Assembly (NCBI GenBank): GCA_012797575.1
Contig: JAAZOW010000244.1
Coordinates: 1-13,064 of the forward strand
DNA length: 13,064 nucleotides
DNA from: Methanomicrobiales archaeon
GTDB taxonomy: Archaea; Halobacteriota; Methanomicrobia; Methanomicrobiales; Methanoculleaceae
Reading direction: 5' to 3'
Shown piece by piece: positions 1 to 7,170 of this stretch. The translations under genes were made by a program, and so were the position numbers. The notes under the pieces were generated by a model. That model was not told where the DNA came from, did not search any database, and was given only the letters and a program-made list of their open reading frames with translations. Each line of letters opens with the position of its first letter. Position 1 is the first letter of the stretch.

Positions 1-1
1 T

Positions 2-931
2 TCACCGAAACTCCTCGATCCTCCAGCCCAGGTAGTCCTTGATGACCGTATACGCAAGTTCCGGAGGGATCGCGCCCCGTTCGGTGATGATCAGGTCGAT
101 GTACTCCGCGGGCGTCACATCGAAGGCGGGGTTTCGGATCCGCACAAACGGCAGCCGCGCGGCCTCCTCGTCAGGCAACACCTCGGCTGGATCCCGCTCC
201 TCGATCTCGATCTTCTCTCCGAGGATCGTCCGGGGCGCAAACTTATAGGTCTCCGCCGCGACGATGACATTCTTCCGCGCCTCATCTGCAGCGTGTGCGA
301 TCTGGGCCGTCCCGATCTTGTTTACAACCGCACCGTTCACAGCGATGGCATCAGCACCGACGATGACGAGATCGATATCATTTATGAAGTAGCGGACCGC
401 CGAGTCGATGATATAGTTTGTGCGGATGCCGGCATCATTTAAGGTCTTGATCGTGATGAGACCCTGGCCCCGTGGCCGCACCTCGGTTGCGTAGACCTCG
501 ATCTCCTTCCCCTGCCGGTGCGCCTCGAGTATGCATCCGAGCGCCGCCTCGGAGTTACAGTGGGTCAGGAGGACATCGCCGTCAGATATATGCCGCGCAC
601 CGATCTCCGCTATCCACCCCAGTGCATGCTCCGAGTGGTCGACGAACTCAGCCGCCCGCTCGAAGATCGCCTCCCGGGCCTCCACCACAGATTCAGAAGA
701 ATCCAGAACGCGCATAACATACCTGACGGCATTTGGGAGTGAGACGGCGGTCGGGCGGGTAGAGATGAGCGTCGCAGCCGCCCCCTGCATCTCCCGTCTG
801 AAGGTTTCAAGGTCGGACACATCGAGATTGCGTGCGAAGTCAGCCAGCGCCTTCACCGCCGCCCGGGCGATCCTGCCGGCACCCCGGATCTCCATCTTCT
901 TTATACTTTCTGCCGTCTCAATAAGTACCAT
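2..931 (-). CDS. e2b2: Ribose-1,5-bisphosphate isomerase (eIF-2B / MtnA family)
   Basis: This 309-residue cytosolic enzyme most likely converts ribose 1,5-bisphosphate to ribulose 1,5-bisphosphate, the step between AMP phosphorylase and archaeal RuBisCO in the pentose bisphosphate pathway. The eIF-2B/MtnA family signatures are visible: a basic N-terminal segment GAGRIARAA (17-25), the THCNS loop with Cys125, and VGADAI with Asp194 followed by NGAVVNKIGT (199-208). Cys125 and Asp194 are 69 residues apart, the same spacing as the catalytic Cys133/Asp202 pair I recall for the Thermococcus enzyme. The frame is open further upstream to 1024, but the ATG at 931 has a GGAG four bases before it and restores the usual family length; the longer version would overlap the divergent neighbour. 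It is transcribed away from the MCR-activation operon. The alternatives are methylthioribose-1-phosphate isomerase, usually longer, or a mis-named aIF-2B subunit. Confidence 0.85.
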   Translation of the reverse strand: MVLIETAESIKKMEIRGAGRIARAAVKALADFARNLDVSDLETFRREMQGAAATLISTRPTAVSLPNAVRYVMRVLDSSESVVEAREAIFERAAEFVDHSEHALGWIAEIGARHISDGDVLLTHCNSEAALGCILEAHRQGKEIEVYATEVRPRGQGLITIKTLNDAGIRTNYIIDSAVRYFINDIDLVIVGADAIAVNGAVVNKIGTAQIAHAADEARKNVIVAAETYKFAPRTILGEKIEIEERDPAEVLPDEEAARLPFVRIRNPAFDVTPAEYIDLIITERGAIPPELAYTVIKDYLGWRIEEFR

Positions 932-987
932 AGATCTCCATTGAAGAGACAACCAGAGACTACATAGATTTATTGAAGTGAAAACAA
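932..987. promoter_or_regulatory. Divergent promoter region, isomerase / MCR-activation operon
   Basis: This 56-base gap is AT-rich compared with its surroundings and must hold the 5' signals of two divergent transcripts. On the minus strand, AATAAATCTA (about 965-974) is a plausible archaeal TATA element for the isomerase; it would place the transcript start near 940 with a very short leader. On the plus strand the choices are poorer: CTTTATAC at 899-906, inside the isomerase 5' end, would give a leader near 60 bases, while TACATAGATTTA at 961-972 lies so close to the ATG at 988 that the mRNA would be nearly leaderless. GAAGTGA (975-981) resembles a weak ribosome binding site for the HAD gene. 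The exact elements are guesses; that promoters lie here follows from the divergent layout. Confidence 0.45.
936..939 (-). promoter_or_regulatory. Shine-Dalgarno site fixing the isomerase start
   Basis: Read on the minus strand, the sequence is GGAGATCTATG. GGAG sits four bases before the ATG at 931. No comparable site precedes the more upstream in-frame ATG at 1024, so this site decides the start. Confidence 0.6.
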
Positions 988-1863
988 ATGTCAGTTGCCG
1001 TTGTTTTTGATAGCGCGGGTACATTGCTCAGGACATACCGTGTAGCACGCGATCTCCTCCGTAGCGAGATGCTGGTCGAAGTCGAGACGATACCCCTCAC
1101 TTTCGCGGCTGAAGGCAGGGTCCTCGTCCTTCTCAACCTCAATTCCCAGGATATCGTCACGGCGCCGGAGACCCAGCTCCTCTCTAACTACCTTCTGGAA
1201 CAATCGATCGAGTTCGGAGTCTCCTGCTCCCGGCGGGTCATCCCCGCTGACGATGTCGCAGCGATCCTCTACACCGACCGACAGGCCCGCATCAGCGATA
1301 TGCAAGCCTGTATCAGGCAGGTCTGGAGCTGCTGCAAACAACAGGAATCGATCATCGCCATGAACAGCGGCGTGATCCTGAACGTGGATATACCCGGGGT
1401 TGAGTTCACGGTGACGACCGGAGGGAGGCCATTTAGGGGTGCGCGGGATACCATCAGCGAGCTGCACCGGATGGGCGTCCCCACATACATAGCGTCAGGG
1501 GATCGTGTCACGAAACTCGAGCGGATGGGCGACTACCTGGGCATACCCAGGGAACGCATATATGGGGTTGCCACGCCCTCAATGAAGGCACAGATCGTGG
1601 AAGAACTCCAGGAACACTACTACAAAGTCGTTATGGTAGGGGATGCCATCAACGACTTGAAAGCTTTCCAGAAGGCAGATCTGGCAATCCTCACCGAACA
1701 ACAGTCGGATTCAAAGCCAGATATCCTCTATGCAAACACCGATCTCGTGATCCGGGATGTCAGTGAGGTGCCCGGTATCGTGGCGGAACTCCTCAAGGAT
1801 ACCCGGGCGGTCAGGAAAAAGTGCAACAATATAAACCCTAATATGATACCACGAGAAGATTAG
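988..1863 (+). CDS. HAD-superfamily hydrolase, soluble P-type-ATPase-like, first gene of the MCR-activation operon
   Basis: This is a 291-residue soluble protein with all four HAD motifs. Motif I is FDSAGTLL with nucleophile Asp8. Motif II is YIASGDR with Ser170. Motif III is Lys200 in ATPSMKAQI. Motif IV is MVGDAINDL with Asp219 and Asp223. Asp+2 of motif I is replaced by Ala10, giving DxAGT as in phosphonoacetaldehyde hydrolase, and comparable to DKTGT in P-type ATPases. Motifs II-IV (SGD, GDAIND) resemble the P domain of P-type ATPases, but there are no membrane segments. About 150 residues separate motifs I and II, room for a cap-like or nucleotide-binding-like domain; this part holds Cys80, Cys108 and adjacent Cys115-Cys116. 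The ATG at 988 places motif I at the N-terminus, as expected. It ends 18 bases before atwA, so the two are surely co-transcribed. The substrate is unknown. Confidence 0.8.
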   Translation: MSVAVVFDSAGTLLRTYRVARDLLRSEMLVEVETIPLTFAAEGRVLVLLNLNSQDIVTAPETQLLSNYLLEQSIEFGVSCSRRVIPADDVAAILYTDRQARISDMQACIRQVWSCCKQQESIIAMNSGVILNVDIPGVEFTVTTGGRPFRGARDTISELHRMGVPTYIASGDRVTKLERMGDYLGIPRERIYGVATPSMKAQIVEELQEHYYKVVMVGDAINDLKAFQKADLAILTEQQSDSKPDILYANTDLVIRDVSEVPGIVAELLKDTRAVRKKCNNINPNMIPRED

Positions 1864-1881
1864 TTTAACGAGGAGCTCAAG

Positions 1882-3498
1882 ATGACCCCACTCATTACGG
1901 TGAAGGACCTCTGCATGGAGTTCAATGGAAACATTGCGCTCAACAACATAAATTTCGAGATAGCAGAGGGAGAGATAGTCGGCATTATCGGGAGAAGCGG
2001 GGCCGGCAAGACCGTTCTTATGCACCTCCTGCGGGGCGTAGATCAACCCCCGACACGAGGCTCGATAATCTACCACATCGCCGCCTGCGATACATGTGAT
2101 TACGTCTGTGTCCCGAGTAAGGCAGGAGAGCCATGCCCCTTCTGCGACGGGACCCTCAAACCAGAGGATGTTAATTTCTGGGAAGAGGAGGGCGCACCGA
2201 TGAAACGGCGGATCATGCGACGGACCGCCATCATGTTCCAGCGGACGTTTGCCCTCTACGGCGATGACCGGGTGATTGAGAACGTCCTGCGGGCGCTCGA
2301 CGATATCGGGTACCCGAGCGAGAAGGCGATCGGCAGGGCCGCCGACCTCATCGATCAGGTCAGGCTCTCCCACCGGATGATGCATATCGCCCGGGACCTC
2401 TCCGGGGGCGAGAAGCAGCGGGTGGTGCTCGCCCGGCAGCTTGCCAAGGACCCGTTCATGCTCTTTGCAGACGAGCCTACAGGCACCCTCGACCCTGAGA
2501 CCGCCACACTCGTCCACAAGATGCTCACCGAGAGTGCACATATAAACGACATGGCGATGGTAGTCACGTCCCACTTCTCAAACGTCGTCGAAGATGTCGC
2601 TGACCGCGCCATCCTTCTCGAGGACGGAGAAATTCTGGCTATCGGAGAACCTGATGAAGTTATCAGCAGGTTCATGCAGGACTACAGTGACTCCGGGCAG
2701 TACCAGACAGCGGAAGTCGGCGATAGGCTTGTTATTGCAAGGGATGTGGTCAAGCGCTACCTCTCGGTCGACCGGGGCGTGGTCAAAGCCGTCAATGGCG
2801 TCTCTTTTGACGTAAGCGAACAGGAGATCTTCGGGATCATCGGCAAGAGCGGGGCCGGCAAGACCACGCTCTCCCGGATAGTATCAGGGATCCTCGAGCC
2901 CACCAGTGGTGAGATGAACGTCAGGATCGGAGAGAGCTGGATCGATATGACAAAGCCCGGCATCGAACACCGGGGGCGCGCGAAGAGCTACATCGGCCTC
3001 CTCCACCAGGAGTACGACCTCTATCCGCACCGGACGGTCCTCGATAATCTCACCGATGCCATCGGCTTAGAGTTCCCGAAGGAACTGGCGATGCGAAAGG
3101 CGATCATCACCCTTGGGATGGCCGGCTTTACGCCCGAGAAGAGCCAGGAGATTCTGGATCGCTACCCCGACCAGCTCTCCGAGGGGGAGAAGCACCGGGT
3201 GGCGCTCGCCCAGGTTCTCATCCGCGAACCCCTGCTTGTGGTCCTTGATGAGCCGACCGGCACGATGGACCCGATCACAAAGGTCGATGTGAAGCACTCG
3301 ATCCTCACCGCACGCGAGGAGATGGACGAGACGTTCATCGTCGTATCGCACGATATGGACTTTGTCAAGGATATCTGTGACCGGGTAGCCCTCATGCGCG
3401 GCGGAAAGATAATCCGGATGGGACCGACCGAGGAGGTGCTCGCTCACCTCACCGAGGACGAACGAAAGGTGATGGGGACAGGCGTCCCTGAGGTGTGA
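1882..3498 (+). CDS. atwA: Methyl-coenzyme M reductase system component A2 (AtwA), double ABC ATPase
   Basis: AtwA is the soluble ATPase of the MCR activation system, which uses ATP to help reduce the nickel of coenzyme F430 to Ni(I). It has 538 residues with two complete ABC nucleotide-binding domains and no membrane segments. Domain 1: Walker A GRSGAGKT (37-44), Q-loop Gln120, signature LSGGEKQR (173-180), Walker B with Glu198, switch His231. Domain 2: GKSGAGKT (321-328), Gln376, LSEGEKHR (432-439), Glu457, His490. Both sites therefore look competent. Domain 1 alone carries a cysteine-rich insert between Walker A and Q-loop (Cys69, Cys72, Cys76, Cys85, Cys88), probably binding zinc or an iron-sulfur cluster. 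GAGGAG (1870-1875) lies six bases before the ATG. The stop TGA abuts the mmp3 ATG with no gap. The family assignment is strong because the insert and paired domains are typical of A2 and the neighbours are all marker proteins. Confidence 0.93.
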   Translation: MTPLITVKDLCMEFNGNIALNNINFEIAEGEIVGIIGRSGAGKTVLMHLLRGVDQPPTRGSIIYHIAACDTCDYVCVPSKAGEPCPFCDGTLKPEDVNFWEEEGAPMKRRIMRRTAIMFQRTFALYGDDRVIENVLRALDDIGYPSEKAIGRAADLIDQVRLSHRMMHIARDLSGGEKQRVVLARQLAKDPFMLFADEPTGTLDPETATLVHKMLTESAHINDMAMVVTSHFSNVVEDVADRAILLEDGEILAIGEPDEVISRFMQDYSDSGQYQTAEVGDRLVIARDVVKRYLSVDRGVVKAVNGVSFDVSEQEIFGIIGKSGAGKTTLSRIVSGILEPTSGEMNVRIGESWIDMTKPGIEHRGRAKSYIGLLHQEYDLYPHRTVLDNLTDAIGLEFPKELAMRKAIITLGMAGFTPEKSQEILDRYPDQLSEGEKHRVALAQVLIREPLLVVLDEPTGTMDPITKVDVKHSILTAREEMDETFIVVSHDMDFVKDICDRVALMRGGKIIRMGPTEEVLAHLTEDERKVMGTGVPEV

Positions 3499-5025
3499 AT
3501 GATAGAGGTTCATCTGGACGGAAAACAGCTTCAGATCCCAGAGGGGTCCCGGCTCTCCGATCTCCTCCCCGACCGAGATCCAGGGTGCAGTGTCGCCGTC
3601 ATCAAGCCGGTGCTCGAGGAGGAGACAGAATCGCAGGAGGTCAGGCTCGCCACCTCAGTTGGTGATATAATCATCGAGGTAGCAGATCCAGGACTGGTTC
3701 CCCGGCTCCTCCGTCCCGATATTGCTGAGGAGCTCCGACTGCACTGGCAGGACCGCTACGCCGCAGCCTTTGGACCGTTTGAGTCCAGAATGCGGCCGGC
3801 ACGAAAACCGGGCCGCTACGAGCGGGGCGACGTCATCCTCGGATGCGGCGGCTACGACCCAGCCAGGTCCTACCTGATATTCTCACGTATGCGACACACC
3901 GCTGATCACGGAGCAGCAGCGGACGGCGGCGTCATCGGCAGGGTCGTCACCGGCAGAGGGTTGCTGGATCGCATCGGGCCCGACGACCGGATCACCGCCG
4001 TCGAGCGGATACTCCGGCGGGCCGACCGGTCGCACGTGGTCGTCACCCGGGATGGGAACACCCCGCTTGAGGACGGTATGCAGATCGTCTCCTATGTGGA
4101 GGTCGGGGTGGAGGGGCTGGAGGACGACGGCATCGACACCCGGGCCGCTCGGAGCGTCGAGCACTTCCTCTTATCCGTGAAGGAGGGGCGGTTCAAGGTA
4201 GATCGATCGAGCAGCACCCACGTCGTCGATACGCATCTGGTCCCGACAAAAGTCCCGATGGAGCTCTCAGGCCCCCGGCTCGAGGGAGCCGTCACGGTCA
4301 GGACCGCCGGCAAATCCGGGGGAGCGGTCTATATCTACACGCAGGGCGTATCAGCAAGCCTCGCGCATACCGTCGTCGGACAGGTGACCCACGGCATCGA
4401 GCTCATGCGGTTTGCCGCAGAAGACGATCTCCTCGCCATCAGGGCCGAACCAGAGAGGATCGACCTGATCGGGCTTTCCCTTGCCGAGGCGGAGGCAGTC
4501 ACCGCCCGGAGGGAGATCTCCCTCACCGCAGATGAAGCCGGCGGTGACCGGGTGGTAGTAAGCCAGACCCCGGCGACGACGCTCGAGGTGCTCGCCGGGG
4601 GCGCGGTTCAGATCGCAACGGAGTCACCCGATAACGTCATCAACATCACCCTGGATGAGGCGGCGGCGCCCCGGTCGGTCACGATCTTCCGTGAAGCGAC
4701 CGGACTCAAACACCACGACGTCGGGAGGATGCCGCTCGTCTTCAGGTTCGAGGATGTCTCCCTCTTCAAACCGAAGATCGCCAGAGGCGTCGGGATCATC
4801 CCGGAGAATGTCCCCACCGGCGAGGTCCCGGCGTTCACCCTCGCGATCACCAACGACTCCCGGCGGGGTGCCGGCATGGTCGGCGTCCGGGCCACACCGA
4901 ATGCTGAATTCGGTCCGACGTCTGAACCGCTCACGGGCACGAACATCATCGGGAAGGTGCTCGACGCGGAAAAACTCGATCAGATGCGAGAAGGGGCGAC
5001 GATATACGTGAGGGAGGTAAAGTGA
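3499..5025 (+). CDS. mmp3: Methanogenesis marker protein 3 (UPF0288; cyclophilin-like)
   Basis: A 508-residue protein that I assign to the Mmp3/UPF0288 family by its length, its place right after atwA, and its sequence character. The first 60 or so residues look like a beta-grasp fold of the ThiS/MoaD/TGS type: a short strand IEVHLDGKQ, then LQIPEGSRLSDLL. No free C-terminal Gly-Gly is possible because the domain is fused to the rest. The middle part (roughly 240-330: PMELSGPR, VYIYTQGVSASLAHTVVGQV) fits the cyclophilin-like fold by which this family has been annotated. The C-terminal region includes GVGIIPENVPTGEVPAF (430-446). Only two cysteines occur, Cys30 and Cys116 in ILGCGGYD. From memory of published work, Mmp3 associates with the MCR activation complex; its own activity is not known. 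The ATG directly follows the atwA stop, with GAGGTG (3490-3495) as ribosome binding site inside atwA. Confidence 0.85.
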   Translation: MIEVHLDGKQLQIPEGSRLSDLLPDRDPGCSVAVIKPVLEEETESQEVRLATSVGDIIIEVADPGLVPRLLRPDIAEELRLHWQDRYAAAFGPFESRMRPARKPGRYERGDVILGCGGYDPARSYLIFSRMRHTADHGAAADGGVIGRVVTGRGLLDRIGPDDRITAVERILRRADRSHVVVTRDGNTPLEDGMQIVSYVEVGVEGLEDDGIDTRAARSVEHFLLSVKEGRFKVDRSSSTHVVDTHLVPTKVPMELSGPRLEGAVTVRTAGKSGGAVYIYTQGVSASLAHTVVGQVTHGIELMRFAAEDDLLAIRAEPERIDLIGLSLAEAEAVTARREISLTADEAGGDRVVVSQTPATTLEVLAGGAVQIATESPDNVINITLDEAAAPRSVTIFREATGLKHHDVGRMPLVFRFEDVSLFKPKIARGVGIIPENVPTGEVPAFTLAITNDSRRGAGMVGVRATPNAEFGPTSEPLTGTNIIGKVLDAEKLDQMREGATIYVREVK

Positions 5026-5477
5026 AGGCTGAATATGCACCGGACTACATCGGCACGGTGACAAAGTACGTCTTTGTCGAGTCTCCGCACATGACTCCGG
5101 GCGAGCTCGTGCTCAGGGCATACGAGATCTCTGAAGGGGTTTTGATCAAGGAGACGTGCTTCGGGCTTCAGGTGACGGGCACCTCTGAGGCGGTCGATCG
5201 CCTCATCTCCGAGATCCGCACGTTCGACCCCAACCACATATTCGTCAAAGACCGCGGATTCCCGCCAGGAGATCCCAGGCGGTGCCGGGCAAACCTCGGC
5301 GGGGCGCGGCCGGGTTACCTCGGCCACGAGCGGGAGTTCCGACTCCTCCACTATATCACCCACGGCCTTGAAGCTCTGGAGCGCGGGAAGGGGGTGCCGG
5401 AGATGGTGCCAGCGCGCGAGAAGAAACCCAGACTGGATATACAACGATTACAAGAACTTATTGACGAGGAGTCCTGA
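5022..5477 (+). CDS. mmp6: Methanogenesis marker protein 6
   Basis: A 151-residue soluble protein. I assign it to marker family 6 from its size, its place between mmp3 and mmp5, and the conserved-looking core FDPNHIFVKDRGFPPGD (68-84) followed by RRCRAN with Cys88. The other cysteine is Cys46 in KETCFGL. The N-terminal half alternates strands and helices like a small alpha/beta domain; the tail from about 130 is charged and probably extended. Translation starts at GTG (5022), whose bases overlap the mmp3 stop (GTGA), with a strong GGAGGT (5013-5018) three bases upstream; no better ATG exists. The 4-base overlap implies translational coupling to mmp3. Its function is unknown; markers 5 and 6 have no assigned activity, and the exact family number is from memory. 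Confidence 0.75.
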   Translation: MKAEYAPDYIGTVTKYVFVESPHMTPGELVLRAYEISEGVLIKETCFGLQVTGTSEAVDRLISEIRTFDPNHIFVKDRGFPPGDPRRCRANLGGARPGYLGHEREFRLLHYITHGLEALERGKGVPEMVPAREKKPRLDIQRLQELIDEES

Positions 5478-5482
5478 ATTCA

Positions 5483-5935
5483 ATGGCAAAGGTATTTATC
5501 TATCCTGCAACGAGCCTCATCCTCTCTGATCTTGTGGCCAGATTCGGCCATAAGCCGCTCGGTGCAGCCCTCGGTATCAGGGAGCGGATACAGACTGCCG
5601 GGATCGACTCCCCACCCCTGCAGATCACGCCGGAAGAGCCGAAACGCGGCCTGAAGTACGCAGCCGTCGAGGTACCATCCGGTGTCCGGGGGCGGATGGC
5701 GATCTATGGTCCCCTTATAGAAGAGGCCGAGGCCGCGGTCATCGTCACCGACGCTGACCTTGCGTTTGGGTGCATGGGGTGCGCTCGCACCGATGAGCTG
5801 ATCCTCTTCTCCCTGCGCCAGAGCGATATTCCGATCCTGGAGCTGAACTATCCTGCAAATGAGGAGGAAGGCGTACAGTTCGTTGCCGCCATCAAGAAGT
5901 TCCTCGCCGGCCTCCCGAACGGAGATGAAGCATGA
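5483..5935 (+). CDS. mmp5: Methanogenesis marker protein 5
   Basis: A 150-residue soluble alpha/beta protein without signal peptide or membrane segment. I assign it to marker family 5 from size, context and the motif DLAFGCMGCARTDEL (92-106), which carries the only cysteines, Cys97 and Cys100, as a CxxC pair that could bind metal or an Fe-S cluster or act as a redox dithiol. The pattern of strands (VFIYPATSLIL at 4-14; AAVIVTDADLAF at 84-95; IPILELNYPA at 116-125) suggests a Rossmann-like layered fold. The start ATG lies five bases after the mmp6 stop; GAGGAG (5466-5471) is rather far upstream (11 bases), so reinitiation after mmp6 is likely. Its stop overlaps the mmp15 start as ATGA. No biochemical role is known to me. 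Confidence 0.75.
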   Translation: MAKVFIYPATSLILSDLVARFGHKPLGAALGIRERIQTAGIDSPPLQITPEEPKRGLKYAAVEVPSGVRGRMAIYGPLIEEAEAAVIVTDADLAFGCMGCARTDELILFSLRQSDIPILELNYPANEEEGVQFVAAIKKFLAGLPNGDEA

Positions 5936-7170
5936 GCCGGAAGGTGCGGATCGCCCAGCTCTCCTGTGGACCTGAATACAGCGGCGTCCAGAAAGAGATA
6001 TACGATGCCGCCGGAGCGGTGGGTGCAGAGATCTTCTTCCCCGACATAGCGCTCGCCGACGTCGAACGAGCGGTCGAGGAGTTTGGCCTGGACGTCCGGA
6101 GCGCTGACCTGAAACTGATGATCGCCCGAGGCCTGGCCCTTGTGGATGGGAAGATTGATGCGGATGGGGTCTTCATCGGCACCTGTTTCCGGTGCGCTGA
6201 GGCAGCGATCGTCAGGAACGAACTCAGGCGGTACATCCCCGAGCACTCAAGGCTCCCGGTGGTGAGCTACTCATTCACCGAGCGGACGACCGCGGGCACC
6301 CTTCTCACGCGGATGGAGGCCCTGACCACCATCGCCAGGCGGAGAGCGCTCCTCGCTCGTGAAGAGCAGACCGGGATCACGATGGGTGTCGATTCAGGCT
6401 CGAGCACCACGAAGGCTGTCGTGATGAGGGATGACGAGATCGTCGGCACCGGATGGCACCCGACGACCGAGGTGCTCAAGAGCTCCGATAGCGCGGTCGC
6501 GGATGCACTCGATATGGCAGGCCTCACCCGCGAAGATATCCAGGCCATCGGCACCACGGGGTACGGACGGTTCCTGGTCGGCAAACACCTCGGGGCAGAT
6601 CTGATCCAGGAGGAGCTGACGGTGAACTCGAAGGGCGCCGTCTACCTCGCCGACCACCAGCGGGGCGCCTCGACCGTCATCGATATAGGTGGTATGGACA
6701 ACAAGGCGATCAGCGTCATCGACGGTATACCGGGAACCTTCACGATGGGCGGTATATGCGCCGGTGCAAGCGGCCGGTTCCTGGAGATGACCGCAAAACG
6801 TCTCGGCGTGGACATCACCGAACTCGGTCCGCTCGCCATGAAGGGCGTAGGGGAGAACGTCCCGATGAACAGTTACTGTATCGTCTTTGGAACCCAGAGC
6901 CTGGTAAACGCCCTCGCCGCAGGGAGCTCGCGAGAGGATGTGGCAGCCGCAGCCTGTCACAGCGTTGCCGAACAGGTCTTTGAGCAGCAGCTGCAGGAGA
7001 TCGACATCAAAGAACCGGTGATCATGGTCGGCGGCACCTCGCTGATCGAAGGGCTGGTCTATGCGATGGGCCAGCTCCTGCAGACCGAGGTCATCGTCCC
7101 GCCCCACTCGCAGTATATCGGTGCGGTCGGGTCTGCCCTGCTTGCATCTGGATTTATCAAAGGAGAGTAG
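5932..7170 (+). CDS. mmp15: Methanogenesis marker protein 15, BadF/BadG/HgdC-type ASKHA activator ATPase
   Basis: A 412-residue protein. Residues about 150-410 form an ASKHA ATPase of the 2-hydroxyacyl-CoA dehydratase activator family: phosphate-1 loop MGVDSGSSTTKAVV (151-164), phosphate-2 loop VIDIGGMDNKA (249-259), adenosine motif MVGGTSLIEG (365-374). The two cysteines that hold a subunit-bridging [4Fe-4S] cluster in HgdC-type activators appear retained: Cys276 in GGICAGASGRFLE and Cys316 in SYCIVFGTQS. The first 140 or so residues are an extra domain with Cys12 and a CxxC at Cys85/Cys88, not part of the standalone activators I know. The family use is ATP-driven electron transfer at very low potential, which suits reduction of Ni(II) in MCR or of a cluster on its activator; that link is inference. 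The ATG overlaps the mmp5 stop by four bases, with GGAG (5921-5924) upstream. Confidence 0.88.
   Translation: MSRKVRIAQLSCGPEYSGVQKEIYDAAGAVGAEIFFPDIALADVERAVEEFGLDVRSADLKLMIARGLALVDGKIDADGVFIGTCFRCAEAAIVRNELRRYIPEHSRLPVVSYSFTERTTAGTLLTRMEALTTIARRRALLAREEQTGITMGVDSGSSTTKAVVMRDDEIVGTGWHPTTEVLKSSDSAVADALDMAGLTREDIQAIGTTGYGRFLVGKHLGADLIQEELTVNSKGAVYLADHQRGASTVIDIGGMDNKAISVIDGIPGTFTMGGICAGASGRFLEMTAKRLGVDITELGPLAMKGVGENVPMNSYCIVFGTQSLVNALAAGSSREDVAAAACHSVAEQVFEQQLQEIDIKEPVIMVGGTSLIEGLVYAMGQLLQTEVIVPPHSQYIGAVGSALLASGFIKGE

Noticed and set aside
932..1024. A longer isomerase start at 1024 adding 31 residues
   Set aside because: The extension would overlap the divergent HAD gene, has no supporting ribosome site, and makes the protein longer than the family; the ATG at 931 has GGAG at good spacing.
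1711..2574. Long antisense open frame (287 codons) across the HAD/atwA junction
   Set aside because: It mirrors real coding sequence in GC-rich DNA, spans two genes with clear protein families, and its translation shows no recognisable motif.
1996..2865. Exact 18-base direct repeat (1996-2013 and 2848-2865)
   Set aside because: Both copies encode the SGAGKT part of the two Walker A motifs of AtwA, so domain duplication and constraint explain it; not a mobile or regulatory repeat.
6394..7107. Antisense open frame (237 codons) opposite mmp15
   Set aside because: It covers the ASKHA motifs of mmp15 in reverse and is best explained by codon bias.
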